From: Dichetophora obliterata
Taxonomy: Eukaryota > Arthropoda > Insecta > Diptera > Sciomyzidae
DNA length: 64,000 nucleotides
Assembly: GCA_963920525.1 (NCBI GenBank)
Contig: OY986438.1
Coordinates: 74,758,636-74,822,635 of the forward strand
Direction of reading: 5' to 3'
Position numbers and translations under genes: made by a program. This document shows positions 22,274 through 32,063 of this stretch, piece by piece (within the stretch, counting starts at the first letter, position 1; the number at the start of each line of letters is the position of its first letter). The notes under the pieces were generated by a model. The model had not been told where the DNA came from. It worked only from the letters and a program-made list of their open reading frames with translations, and made no database searches.

Positions 22274-23550
22274 CAGGGTCCGCCAAATAACTTTTTTTTT
22301 TAAATTCTATAAAAAAAACTACTAGATATTTTCTCAAATTTCTTTTTTTATTTCAAAGCACAATCCTTCCGGTTAATAATGAAAAATAATTTCATTCAAA
22401 TGGCTGCCTCGGCTGGTCATGCAGTAGCCTACACGATCGGTCCAATTTTTAAGCACATTATCGATTGTGTGCAGCTGTATTTCACCAATAGCTTCACGAA
22501 TATTGTCCTTTAAAGCGTCAATTGTCTCTGTCTTTTCAGGGCACCCCACAAATAATAGTCCAATGGTGTAAAATCGCAGCTCCGAGGTAGCCAAACGACA
22601 TCAGCTCTGCGGCTGATAATGCGATCTTCAAAAACAGGGCGCAAAACATCGAGTGTAGCTTCGGCTGTGTGGCACGTAGCGCCGTCCTGTTGAAACCAAA
22701 TGTTGTCAATATCCTCCTCTTAAATTTTTGTGAACAAAAATTCATTCAACATGGCCCGATAACGATCGCCATTGACTATAAGGGCCAATCCTTGCACATT
22801 TTCGAAGAAAAATGGCCCAATTATGCCTCTGGACCAAAATCCGCACCAAACAGTGACTCGTTTTGGGTGTAGCGACTTTTCAATGTATGCGTGCGGGTTT
22901 TCTGTGCCCCAAATGCGACAATTTTGCTTGTTTACATACCCGCCAAGATCAAAATGAGTTTCATCTGAAAAGATGATTTTTTTGGCAAAATCGGCATCTT
23001 CTGTAAGTCGATCGCAGGTCCACTTAGCGAAGCGAAAACGCATTAGATGGTCAGTTGGCTTCAACTCCTGAACTAATTGGACTTTGTATGGCGTCATACT
23101 AAGGTCTTTATGCAAAATTCGTCTCAATGATGTCTTCGAAATGTTCAATTGTTGAGAACGACGGTGAATTGATGTTGATGGCGCTTCACGCACACTTTCT
23201 GCCACAGCAGCAATATTCTCGGGTGTAGCACTGCTTTTGGCTTTTCACGCTTTGGTTTATCGATGAGGATGCCAGTTTCTTTCACTTTTTTCACAAGATA
23301 ACGCACATACGGAGCTGACGGTGCTTCTCTTCTTCCAAAATCCGTACGCAATTTTCGCACACATTCTGCAACATTACCATGATTTTCAAAGTAATGTCGC
23401 AATATTTCCCAGCGTTGTTCAAGCGTATACACAACCATATTCGTTCAGCGGAAGGATAAAACTAATTATCTGTCAAATCAGACATGAGCTAAGTGGTACC
23501 ATTCACGAAATAAGCACTAGTTGAAAAAAAACGTTAGATGGCGGACCCTG
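22274..23550 (-). mobile_element. Mariner-type transposon of the DD41D (rosa) group
   Basis: The ends are CAGGGTCCGCCA with its complement TGGCGGACCCTG, flanked by TA (22272-22273 and 23551-23552). Length is 1277 bp, the usual size of mariner-like elements. The outer ~25 bp form the inverted repeats, ending in T runs. It interrupts the I-like RT gene, so it is younger than that element. Confidence 0.9.
22373..23438 (-). pseudogene. DD41D mariner-like transposase, frameshifted
   Basis: The start at 23438 opens an HTH domain (YTLEQRWEILRHYFENHGN). A frameshift near 23235 leads into a second HTH and the catalytic domain. Catalytic residues: D in IIFSDETHFD (about 22990), D in WFQQDGA (about 22690), and a third acidic residue that is D in PLDYYLWG. 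Counting the residues between the last two gives 41, the DD41D spacing known from rosa elements of tephritid flies. Other damage includes a stop near 22720 (after FLFTKI) and a deletion before the C-terminal ETIDALKDN block. The C-terminus ends at 22373. The element is non-autonomous now. Confidence 0.85.
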
Positions 23551-24365
23551 TACAAGGAGCAATGATATCGGCCTATACCCTTTTAGTTGATTAGGATGTT
23601 TACCTGGCTTTTGAGTTGGTGTTAAAATACCATGTTTCCAATCATGGGGATAAAGACCCGAAATTAAAATGTTATATAGCTTACAGACTATTGCTTTGCC
23701 CTTACTGGAAGCATTTTTTAACATTCAGTATGTTATTTTGTCTCTGCACCGGGACTTGTTCTCTTGGTGATCTGAACAGTCAGATCTAATTCCGAAATTG
23801 TTACTTCGTTAATAGTGCTGATTAAGGATGATGTTACGTCTGCTAATGTGTCGAAATTTTTAGTGACATTTTTTCGTTAATTATATTTGAGTCGAAAGAG
23901 CTATTTGACCCAATCGAGCACCAGAAATTCGCAAATTTGTCGGCAATATCAATGGGATAAAAAAACAACCGCACCTTTAATAAAAATTGTTGGAAAATAT
24001 TCAACCCTAGTGGTTCTTATGTTGTTTACTTTCTTCCAAAGAACCCGTATATCCATCATAGGATTGAGAGAGTTCAGAAAATTTTACATGTACTTCGTTT
24101 TGCTTTTATGCACTCCCACCTTACTTTTGCGTTTATCTTTCGATTATTTATACTGCTCGTAATACTTCGCAATGATAAACTTATCATTAAATGGATTTCT
24201 TTATATGTTATTTATTTTTACAAATCGTTGGCTAACAAATACGATATAAAATGTATGCGACGCCGTACAGGATCAGAAGACTAGTTACTGGTTTGTGTTT
24301 GTTTCTACTACATATCTTAAAACGTTAAATACAATTGAATTACACAATAAACAAACAAATAAAAA

Positions 24366-24870
24366 ATTGTACGAGGACCATTTGATAATTCCGTGAAAAA
24401 TGAAACAAGGAATGATTTTACGGTAAAAAAGTTATACTTCTCAATATAGTCTCCTTTTAGCTCGATACACTTCGTCCAACGTTCCTCCAATTTTGTTATC
24501 CCATTCGAAAAATACGTTTTCGGAAGGTCATCAAAATAGGCCTCTGTTTCAGAGATGAACTGCTCTCTGGTGGTAAATCTCTTTCCTCCGAGCCATTTCT
24601 TCAGGTTTGGAAACAAAATAGTCGGAGGAGGCCAAATCTGGAGAATATGCTCGACGAGGAAGCAATTTGTACTTGAATTCATGGAATTTTGCCATGGGAG
24701 CTGGGCATGTGTGAACGCGCGCATTGTCTTAATGGAAGAGCACTTTTTTCCTCGCCAAATGGGGACGTTTCTCTTTGAAAGCGTCGTTGAAACGGTCCAA
24801 ATCGGCTGCATAGCATTCGCCATTGATCGTTTTTTTTCGGTGGAAGGTAATCAATGTAGACTGCTGTAAA
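24366..24870 (-). pseudogene. Mariner (DD34D type) transposase, C-terminal half with one terminal repeat
   Basis: The left end TTGTACGAGGACCATTTGAT resembles mariner terminal repeats. The minus strand encodes ARKKVLFHQDNARVHTC, YSPDLASSDYF, then LKKWLGGKRF and the WTKCIELKGDY end of mariner transposases. The last catalytic residue is D. The N-terminal half and the other end are missing; sequence beyond 24870 is unrelated. A separate N-terminal fragment of a mariner is at 26722-26995 on the other strand. Confidence 0.8.
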
Positions 24871-25961
24871 CTAAACCCCTGCACAAGCGCACTTGATTCT
24901 GCTACAACACTATAGCGCACGCTGTCGACTCCACTGCTTGACAGAACTTTGTTCGTCAAGAACAACGACAGCAATTCATTTAACGAAAACAAACAAGCAT
25001 TGTCGAGCACTCGTCGGCTTTACGACATAAAATGCTCATGGCTTGCTTTTTTCGTACGTTGATTTGGTTAAAAAGATGCAAACAAAACATCACCGTATGC
25101 AGTAGAACACACAAATCAAACCAGAACTCACTATAATAGCGGCGCAGTATAAGGGTGTTCTACATATAGTGAGTTGAGTATAAAGAATAAATTTTGCTAA
25201 GAAGAATGCTGCAGAAAAAGGCATGAATGCTATGTGACAACACTAGAACACTATAACGACACCACAACCTTTGGTCTTCTAATTGTTTGGCTTATCTTTT
25301 ATAAGTTATAGTGCATATTATTGTGGAATTGGTTGCCAGGAATAACAGTATTGGGGCTTGCTGATTTCGATTCTGGTGTTAGAATTTCAAAATTCAAGAT
25401 GTCGGATAGAGAGAGTTGCCACCTAATTTTTGGTTTATTTTTGCGAATTTTGAGTCTGAAGTGAACACTAGGTGAAAATGGGTCGTTGATTTTGAATCAG
25501 ATGTCAGAATTTCAAAATTCTACAATTTTTCTACACATAGGGCTGCCAACTAAAAATTTTTTTGTCTTGTTTATAATAAGTTTTATTAGATTTGATTCAT
25601 TCACTATTCATTCACTAGCAATGCCTTCTGCTTTAAACATTGCAAGTATTTGCAGTACAACGTAGAACTATACAGCTATTTTCATTTGCCGTGATTGCGG
25701 CCGATAACTACAATAATTGATGAGAACAAGTTGCATATGATCCGAGTGAGAGAGTTAAAACATTACTTGTTCTCTGAGCAACAAGCAACGGTTTTACGCT
25801 ATCTCTTTGCAGAATTATTTTAAACGTGATGTGCTTGGCTATAAGTACTTGTCGTAATCAAAGAAGCAAATGCAGTTATGCAGTCCCTTTAATCTATATT
25901 CAAAACATAAATAAAACAATACACCGAATTAATTTTAATAGTTTATAAATCATGAAAATGT
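24871..25961. other. Unassigned intronic stretch with small repeats
   Basis: No ORF of note. A short hairpin AACTCACTATA..TATAGTGAGTT lies at 25125-25175. A loose direct repeat built around AGAATTTCAAAATTC occurs at about 25380 and 25508 (CAGAATTTCAAAATTC). The rest is featureless AT-rich DNA. Confidence 0.4.
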
Positions 25962-26445
25962 TTAACACTAGATTTACGGGTGTTGATTATATACCTATTT
26001 TTACTGAAGTGAGCCAATTTGACTCATATAAAAAATTTAAACTTTTTGCAAAAAGAAAAAAAGAAACGGTTCCAACTAAATTGAAATAAAAGGTTTATTA
26101 TTAAAAACTTAATTGAAAACATTTTTTCACATATAAACTCTGTTTTTGAAACACATTTTCCGTCAACATTTTTATTGCATTTAGCACAAAAGCGCTTACA
26201 TTCCTATGTGACAGCATGATTACATCTATTTCCTTCCGTATGTAAACAGCATGAATTTTCGAGATGGGAACGGAAGTGTTCTCAATAAGATTGATCATGA
26301 ATGTTCAAGCATCAGCTTTCTTTAGAATTCTGAGAAGAACTTTCTTTATGTAAGCCATAAGTTTAATGTTCTTAAAGCAATTGACGGTTAAATTATTTTA
26401 TGAGTCAATTTGGCTCAAAGCCGTAAAAATAGGTATACCACATTC
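25962..26445 (-). mobile_element. piggyBac-like element remnant
   Basis: TTAA (25962-25965, the piggyBac target) is followed by CACTAGATTTACGGG. About 30 bp further in, ACCTATTTTTACTG..GAGCCAATTTGACTCATA is repeated inverted at 26398-26440. The minus strand at 26104-26240 encodes a Cys/His-rich run (C..C..H..C..C..C..C) ending FICEKCF, as in the C-terminal RING-like domain of piggyBac transposases. One stop interrupts it. The catalytic core is absent and the right TTAA is not seen. It is an internally deleted, dead copy. Confidence 0.7.
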
Positions 26446-26721
26446 GAATATGAGAAATGAGGGAGGGGGTCGTCATTACTTTACTAAAAACCAACATATG
26501 TACTAAAAAATAATATTTCAGTTTTATATAATAAACACAAACTTTGATAATGTATTGGAGATACAAATGTGTTTGGAGGAATTTACAAAAGATGGCGTAG
26601 CTAGCATTAAATCGCGTCGGACCGTCTTGTAACTATTCTCATATTAAAATATCAACCTTTCCCCTCTTAAAATCAGTATCTGTCATTTCGCGGAACTGTA
26701 AATAGTATTATTCTGCACAAA

Positions 26722-26995
26722 TTGTGTTTACAATTGCTGTGTGAAGCATGTTGGAAACATGATCCATTAATTAAAACATGTAATAAATATGTATCCGGCT
26801 CCGGCGATTTTGACACTAGCGACAAAGAATACGAAGGGAGGACATTAAAGTTTGAAGACGGTGAGTTGGAGTCGTTATTGGATCTAGTTTCATGCCAAAC
26901 TTAAGAGGAGCTGGCTGCAACCTTGGGAGTGAATCAACAAGCACTGTATAAGCTTAAGAGACTAATAGCATCCATGGTTCGGACTTGAAAATTCG
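26722..26995 (+). pseudogene. Mariner transposase, N-terminal fragment
   Basis: The plus strand reads SGDFDTSDKEYEGR, KFEDGELESLLD and, after a TAA at 26902, EELAATLGVNQQAL, which form the linker and second HTH region of mariner-family transposases. Upstream and downstream parts are absent. Its orientation is opposite to the C-terminal fragment at 24366-24870, so they need not be the same copy. Confidence 0.72.
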
Positions 26996-27303
26996 TAAAT
27001 CGCAGTTAATTAAAAAAAATCCAGTAAAACTAATTTTTTCGCAGAAGTTTTTATTTGCCATTGTGTAAGTACATTTACTACTAATGTATGTACATTTTAT
27101 ACTAATATCATAAAATACACACAAATATATAGATAACTTTATACTATATATTTGCATGTTGCAGAAACATATTTCTTACTGATTCAAAATATATTTGCCG
27201 TAGACAAATTCAATTACGCTTTTTAAAAGCAAATCAATTCCTGTTTTGGTCGCTAAAACTTATGTAAAACTTAATTTTTTTTATTGCAATGACAGCTTCA
27301 TCT

Positions 27304-27457
27304 GGGGCCCTACTCTGTATTGCGATGCGAAAAAAAAATATCGCAAAATAGTGTAATCGGTACTCCGTAATGCGATAACCACGTGCTATGTAAAAGCGCA
27401 TAGCTTTACACTTTCGCAACGCATTGATTTACGCATCGCAATACGCAGTAGGACCCC
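27304..27457. mobile_element. Small inverted-repeat element (MITE)
   Basis: GGGGCCCTACTCTGTATTGC at 27304 pairs with the complement of GCAATACGCAGTAGGACCCC ending 27457, with about 26-bp arms. The interior repeats TGCGATGCG/CGCATCGCA motifs. No target duplication is certain. Confidence 0.7.
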
Positions 27458-27706
27458 TGACAAATTACTTTATTCTGTTTCAACGCTATGACTACAGTAT
27501 ACAGATGTAATGGGCCCCTGAAACTACATTTTTATAATCAACATCAATGCTTACATATTAAACAAATATCACAAAAATAACCATAAAAATGTTTTTTGCG
27601 AATAGATCGCAATTGCAGTAAAGTCCGAACACCGATAACCTGGCGCGTACTCAGCAAAAAATTTCGGTGGATTTTTATTTTTTTATTAGACTTATTCCAA
27701 TTTTTT

Positions 27707-27860
27707 TATATTATATAATATATAATATATAATAATATATTATAATATATAATAATATATAAGAATATATAAAAATATATAATAAAATATAATAATATAT
27801 AATAATATATATAGTAATATATAATAATATATAATAATATACAATAATATATAATAATGT
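27707..27860. repeat. AT microsatellite (ATAATAT type)
   Basis: About 150 bp of imperfect AATATAT/ATAATAT repeats. The minus-strand ORF across it is low-complexity Ile/Tyr and not a gene. Confidence 0.9.
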
Positions 27861-28120
27861 ATTTCTTCGGGCTAGTGCATTTAAAATTTCTTCCGTGATC
27901 ACTTCCACATCCCTGTCAACATTAAAAGAGCTAACCCATTAAGCCATTCTTCTCCAATTTTATATCTCATGCATGTTTTCGAAGCGTCGAAAACGAGGGA
28001 TCGCTTGAAGCGACTGAAACCGGCAACGTTGCACCAATCTTCAGGAATCAGCTTGTTGATAAATTTATATATAGCGTATGGATATATAAACGTTACAGGT
28101 TCATTTGTCTGATTCAAGCT
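27861..28120 (-). pseudogene. hAT-like (ZMYM/DUF4371-type) transposase, C-terminal relic
   Basis: The minus strand from 28045 reads SRFKRSLVFDASKTCMRYKI then GEEWLNGLALL, and after a frameshift EVITEEILNALARR. This is the R-S-x(n)-GE-R-L-x-x-L-A-L end of hAT transposases of the type found in ZMYM-like genes. The upstream catalytic region is not present. The reading frame then fades into the microsatellite. Confidence 0.6.
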
Positions 28121-28548
28121 GTGCCTACAAATTGGGGTACAAAATATTTGTCTAAATCAATATACACTTGTTGCAATTCTATAAGACCGCTTGAATATTG
28201 GCTCTCATTGCTATTCCTAAAAGATTTTGTGAAAACTTTTTTCTATAAAAATTGAGCACTGGCAACTCTATAAGTTTCTAAGTACTTTGAACGACAGAAC
28301 GGTAAAACTTTATATGAGAGAAAATAAATTGCAATAAGCAAGTGTTGCAAAAGTATAAGACCATTTAACTCTTTTCTTTTTGTATTAAATTTTATTAAGA
28401 AAGCATTGTTGTTTTTGTTTTAATAATTTATTTGTGCTCCTCTTTAAGTAATTCATACATTCTCTTATTCATACTTAAAACTAACTTTTTTAAAACATCT
28501 CTCTACAAATTACCTTACTCTGCTATTGTGGCTTTTTTTAGCTCTCGT
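28121..28548. other. Spacer, nothing recognised
   Basis: AT-rich sequence. The plus-strand frame entering from 28432 is only the flank of the 138-bp repeat and shows no domain. Confidence 0.4.
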
Positions 28549-28686
28549 AGCAACGAGTATAAATTATACCAAGAGAAATCTTCATCCAGCCTTCCAACTT
28601 TGTTCCACACTATCAGCCATCCACCGACAGAAAAACCAAAACAATGACAACCAACGAGTTTATGTACTCGTTTGTCTAAGTTATTG
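28549..28686 (+). repeat. 138-bp repeat, copy A
   Basis: It starts AGCAACGAGTATAAATTATA and ends TCTAAGTTATTG. It is the exact inverse of 30921-31058 with one mismatch in 138 bases. Sequences on both sides of both copies are unrelated, so this is a discrete mobile unit. The ends share a loose inverted motif (ACGAGTATAAA / ACGAGTACATAAA). It interrupts a gypsy integrase frame. Confidence 0.85.
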
Positions 28687-28689
28687 TTA

Positions 28690-29830
28690 AGTGATAAATA
28701 TATTGTTGATAGTATATATCTGTAGCCGTTTGACAATCTTAATGGGCCTACAGTGTCAATCGATATGCTTTCGAAACCTTTTTGTGGTGTGTCTGTTATG
28801 AATAGTTTTTCGTTAATGTGCCGAGTAGTTTTATTTTTATTACATTTCACGCAATTGTTTATAAATTCTTTCACCATTTGTCATGTTTTTCCATATATGT
28901 ATATCTTTGTTTTAGTTTTAGGACTGTTTTTCTTATTCCCATGTGTCCTGATATGTTCGAAGTGTGCAATTCATCAATTAGTTTGTATTTTTGTAGCATG
29001 CTATCTATTTGTATTGGAGCTCTCTAAAGTAATATCTTTATGGGCGAGGATCTATTCATTTTTAATTTCTCATATTTTTTCTTTGAATGCATTCATGTCA
29101 ATTATTTTAAATATCTTATCTTTTTCACACAGGGCTAACTCCTTTATATGTGATTTCTTTAATATACTATGCAGTTTCTCCAACAACGAATCTAGTTTCG
29201 AAGGGTCATCGCTACATGTTATGTGCACTTCATTATTATTTATATTCACAGTAACGTTACTCTTTTCTTTAATAATTAATTTCAATTTTGCCAATTTCCT
29301 TACGTCATTAAAAGATGTGCACTCCCAAATACAGAGTTGATCAGACTCATTATGAAATGTGTTGTTCTTTTTAACACTTCCTTGGAGGTGTTGACTCAGG
29401 TGGCGGGTAACCTTATCTTTAATTTCACTCGCATTAATTCTAATTTTATTCTCTATGCTCCTTGCACTCTTTTTTTCACTTTTCATTTTGCTCCTTGTGA
29501 CTACTTTTATATCTTGTGCTCGCTCCATCTACCAATGTGGGAATCATTGTTTTTAAAATTTCACTATCAATTTTTATGCGTGATAATGCGTCTGCGTTTG
29601 TGTTAATTTTTCCTTGCTTGTATATGAACTCAAAATCATAGCCTGATAAATCCAAACGTATTGTAGTCATTTTTGACGATGGGTTTTGTGTGAGAATAAT
29701 GATACTAACGGTCTGTGGTCGGTTACTACTATAAATTTTCTCCCAAACAGATATGGCTTAAAAAAATTTATGCCCCAATGAATTGCTAACAATTCTTTTT
29801 CTTCTATGGGTTTATGTCATGATACCATTA
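28690..29830 (-). pseudogene. Gypsy-type pol fragment: RNase H end, spacer and integrase zinc/core
   Basis: Read on the minus strand from 29830: EEKELLAIHWGINFFK and FIVVTDHRPL (RNase H, about 29800-29720), then a frameshift, then YDFEFIYKQGKINTNADALS (connection, about 29600). A Lys-rich spacer ORF of 152 codons (29528-29070) follows. The integrase HHCC finger is at 29010-28830 (H..GHMGIRKT..C..CNKNKT). The start of the integrase core (FESISIDTVGPL, with the first catalytic D) is near 28770. The 138-bp repeat ends the frame at 28686. RT and the rest of integrase are absent. It is a partial, dead copy in a different lineage from the other gypsy elements here. Confidence 0.78.
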
Positions 29831-30469
29831 CAAGTGCTTTAAACAATTTTATTTCAGTTAAATACAAATGTTTTAAAAGTTTAATTTAAAACAAAAGTTT
29901 TTCTTTTCAAAACAATGTTTTTAAATATACTTTCATTGTAAAAATTTTTAGTTTAAACACATTTATTTAAACGAAAAATTTAATGCAAAAACTTTAATAC
30001 TTAAAACAAATGTTTTAAATTAAAAACAAATAAATTAAGCTGCCATTTTTTCGATGCCATTTTTTTAACTTTTTCCAGTTTTCGAAGTCAGATTCGTGAT
30101 TAGCGACCCCTGGGACCCCCCTAATAACAAATTTTTTTGACTTCATTTGATGAAGGTTGCGTTTTATTGTGGCTTGAAATATTTTAAATATCAAAATAAA
30201 TAGTTAGTTGTTATTTCTTATGTTCAATATTTGTAAGACTAATTCAAAAATATTTTCAAACAATCAAATGTACAATCGGGGTCTCAGTTGTCTTAATCGC
30301 TGATAGCGAGGTATTTTTTGTTATTGGAAGTAAATAATAAGAGAAAATTATACAAAAATCAGAAATGAGTTTATAGTTGAAAATTAAACACGCTTGTTTT
30401 AAATTTCGTTTTGTAGAAACGCAAATGCGTTTAATTTCTATTTTAAAATTTTTTGTTTAATTTTAAAGT
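29831..30469. other. Spacer with TTTAAAAC-rich low-complexity DNA
   Basis: Positions 29840-30030 are rich in TTTAAAACA/TTTGTTTTAAA motifs in both orientations, giving weak self-complementarity. No ORF. Confidence 0.45.
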
Positions 30470-30900
30470 ACGTTTTTTTCTCAGTATACTTAAAAAAAAA
30501 ACCAATTTTATTTGTATTTTCTTTATTTCTATATATTTTAATAAAACAGAGAAAGACATTTTATAAATGCATTATTTTCTTCTGTTCATTAAAAAAAACA
30601 TATTTGCAAATCCTTATTAAAGAATAGTTATTTCATTAGCCGAATCAGAATTCCGTCTTTTTATTCGGCTAATGAAACAATTATTATTTGCAGCTGAAAC
30701 CAAAATGTAGCTAGAATAAAATCACAACAACAATGTCCAGCTAGAAACAACATAAATTCGGCAAACCCAATAAGATCCCAAAAAATAACACAAAAAAAGA
30801 AGCTGTAAAATTTGTGGCAAATAGAAGTTTGGTTTTCATTCATATACTTATAATATTCTTATCTTCTTCTTTCGTTACTTGCTGTATTTATTTTCATGTT
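30470..30900 (+). repeat. Dispersed repeat with a TTTCATTAGCCG hairpin, copy 1
   Basis: It aligns over several hundred bases, with divergence, to 57960-58365. The best preserved part is a hairpin whose arms TTTCATTAGCCGAAT (30631-30645) and ATTCGGCTAATGAAA (30663-30677) are perfectly complementary around a 17-base loop. Next to it AATGTCCAGCTAG is shared. No ORF. It may be the untranslated end of an unknown element. Confidence 0.65.
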
Positions 30901-30920
30901 TACTTCTTCTTGCTGAGCGT

Positions 30921-31058
30921 CAATAACTTAGACAAACGAGTACATAAACTCGTTGGTTGTCATTGTTTTGGTTTTTCTGTCGGTGGATGGCTGATAGTGT
31001 GGAACAAAGTTGGAAGGCTGGATGAAGAATTCTCTTGGTATAATTTATACTCGTTGCT
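30921..31058 (-). repeat. 138-bp repeat, copy B (inverted)
   Basis: This is the reverse complement of 28549-28686 with one difference (near 31030). It lies directly next to a decayed Tc1 relic on its right. Near identity implies recent duplication or gene conversion. Confidence 0.85.
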
Positions 31059-31061
31059 CGT

Positions 31062-31660
31062 AGTGTATTGCATGTTTTATGCATAAATTCGACGGACCAT
31101 CGTTCCCCAAACATTTTCCATTGGATTGAGGTCTGAGGAGCATGTGGCCACTGATGCCACTGTGAGATTCCAATAATGTGAGACATTTATCTGCTATCCA
31201 ATCTTTTGTGTGCCTACTTACATGAATTGCAGCGTTGTCTTGTTGAAAGATGACATTTTTTCGGGATTTGCATCTTAAACAGGCACCAAACTGCTTTGCA
31301 GAACAGCAGTATAATCGTTGCTGTTCATTCGATTGAAGCAAAACTGAATTTCCTGTATTTCTGTTGACGATATTGCTCCCCAGACCATAAAATTGCCTTA
31401 AAAATAAAGTGGTTTCTTTTGAATGTCATACCAGTATCCACGATTTTCGGTCAAAGTCGTGTGTAATTGAACATTTGGTTGTGAAAATAGCCACCTTTCA
31501 GTTAGAACACTAGCTTCTGGCGATGCAAAAACTCGTTTCATTTCTATGGTGCATTTCGACAATCGAACACCAATGAATATTGAAATAAGTAAAGAAGCAA
31601 CTAGAACAGATGGCAACCTTGGTAGAGTTGATGGCGGTGATCTATAAAATGGCCTACTGC
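31062..31660 (-). pseudogene. Tc1-type transposase relic (catalytic part)
   Basis: The minus strand shows KNVIFQQDNAAIHVS (second catalytic D, about 31245) followed, over frameshifts, by a PQT..NGKCLG / ENVWG-like block with the third acidic position near 31110. Upstream (31616-31398) a decayed segment around the first D is followed by MVWGAISS. Several frameshifts and no inverted repeats are seen. It is an old copy from a different Tc1 lineage than 7463-9090. Confidence 0.68.
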
Positions 31661-32063
31661 TTTAAAATGTCATATGATTAGCAGCCATACAATTCATAAG
31701 AATGAATTCCAAAATCTGCACATTCATATACTAATTTAAACAGTGAGTTGATCACAGCTTAATCGCTCTGTTAAGGATCGCTGCTATTTTTATAGATTAA
31801 AATCGCACGTTATAATACAAATATGTAATTCTTTATTTATATTCAACAAATTAAATATTCAGCACATGTTAATGTAAGGACGGTTATAAAGAGAGTGAGA
31901 AAATTAGATGAATGAGTTTTATAAAGAAAACAATGAAAAATACAAAAGTATAAGAACAAAAATGTTCTAAAGATGACAGCTCTCAGAGCTTTGCCACACT
32001 AACGCGTATTGCAGTTGATGACTTCAGGAATCTTCAACACGCCCTCTCAATAAGCAGTTTTTC
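31661..32063. other. Possible 3' non-coding end of the copia element
   Basis: AT-rich, no ORF. On the minus strand it directly follows the copia pol stop, so it should hold the 3' UTR and perhaps an LTR, but no second LTR copy is present for comparison. Confidence 0.35.

Larger units (their letters stand above)
21438..24170 (-). pseudogene. Reverse transcriptase of the I-like element, split and catalytically dead
   Basis: The 5' part (24170-23553) shows ITKRTSPGA and YRPISLL, the start of the RT palm. After the mariner, VLSKTFEK (about 22275) continues the same domain. The catalytic box near 21810 reads YADN instead of YADD, so an essential aspartate is lost. The downstream thumb (ILDLTFTKTLLWNEHTKIL) is at about 21590. 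Three or more frameshifts occur. The protein would copy RNA into DNA at a nicked target; this copy cannot. Confidence 0.72.
20135..24180 (-). mobile_element. I-like non-LTR retrotransposon, decayed, split by a mariner
   Basis: On the minus strand, read from 24180 to 20135, the pieces come in the right order: endonuclease-RT linker, RT fingers/palm, RT catalytic part, RNase H, and a Cys/His C-terminus. A mariner (22274-23550) sits inside the RT between the RPISLL and VLSKTFEK motifs, with TA at both edges. RNase H plus this C-terminal domain is typical of the I clade. Many stops and frameshifts show an old copy. The 5' part (ORF1, endonuclease) is absent. Confidence 0.78.

Noticed and set aside
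27711..27908. Ile/Tyr-rich minus-strand ORF resembling a membrane protein
   Set aside because: Most of it is the ATAATAT microsatellite; only its first residues belong to a hAT relic.
28753..29340. 195-codon plus-strand ORF with many hydrophobic residues
   Set aside because: It is the antisense of the gypsy integrase and spacer region; the minus strand shows real motifs.
28549..31058. The 138-bp repeats as terminal inverted repeats of one 2.5-kb DNA transposon
   Set aside because: The enclosed DNA is an unrelated gypsy fragment plus another repeat, and no target duplication flanks the pair; two independent copies are simpler.
30920..31058. The 138-bp repeat as the C-terminus of the neighbouring Tc1 transposase
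   Set aside because: A loose similarity in one frame was noticed, but the same sequence with the same border occurs at 28549-28686 without any Tc1 sequence.
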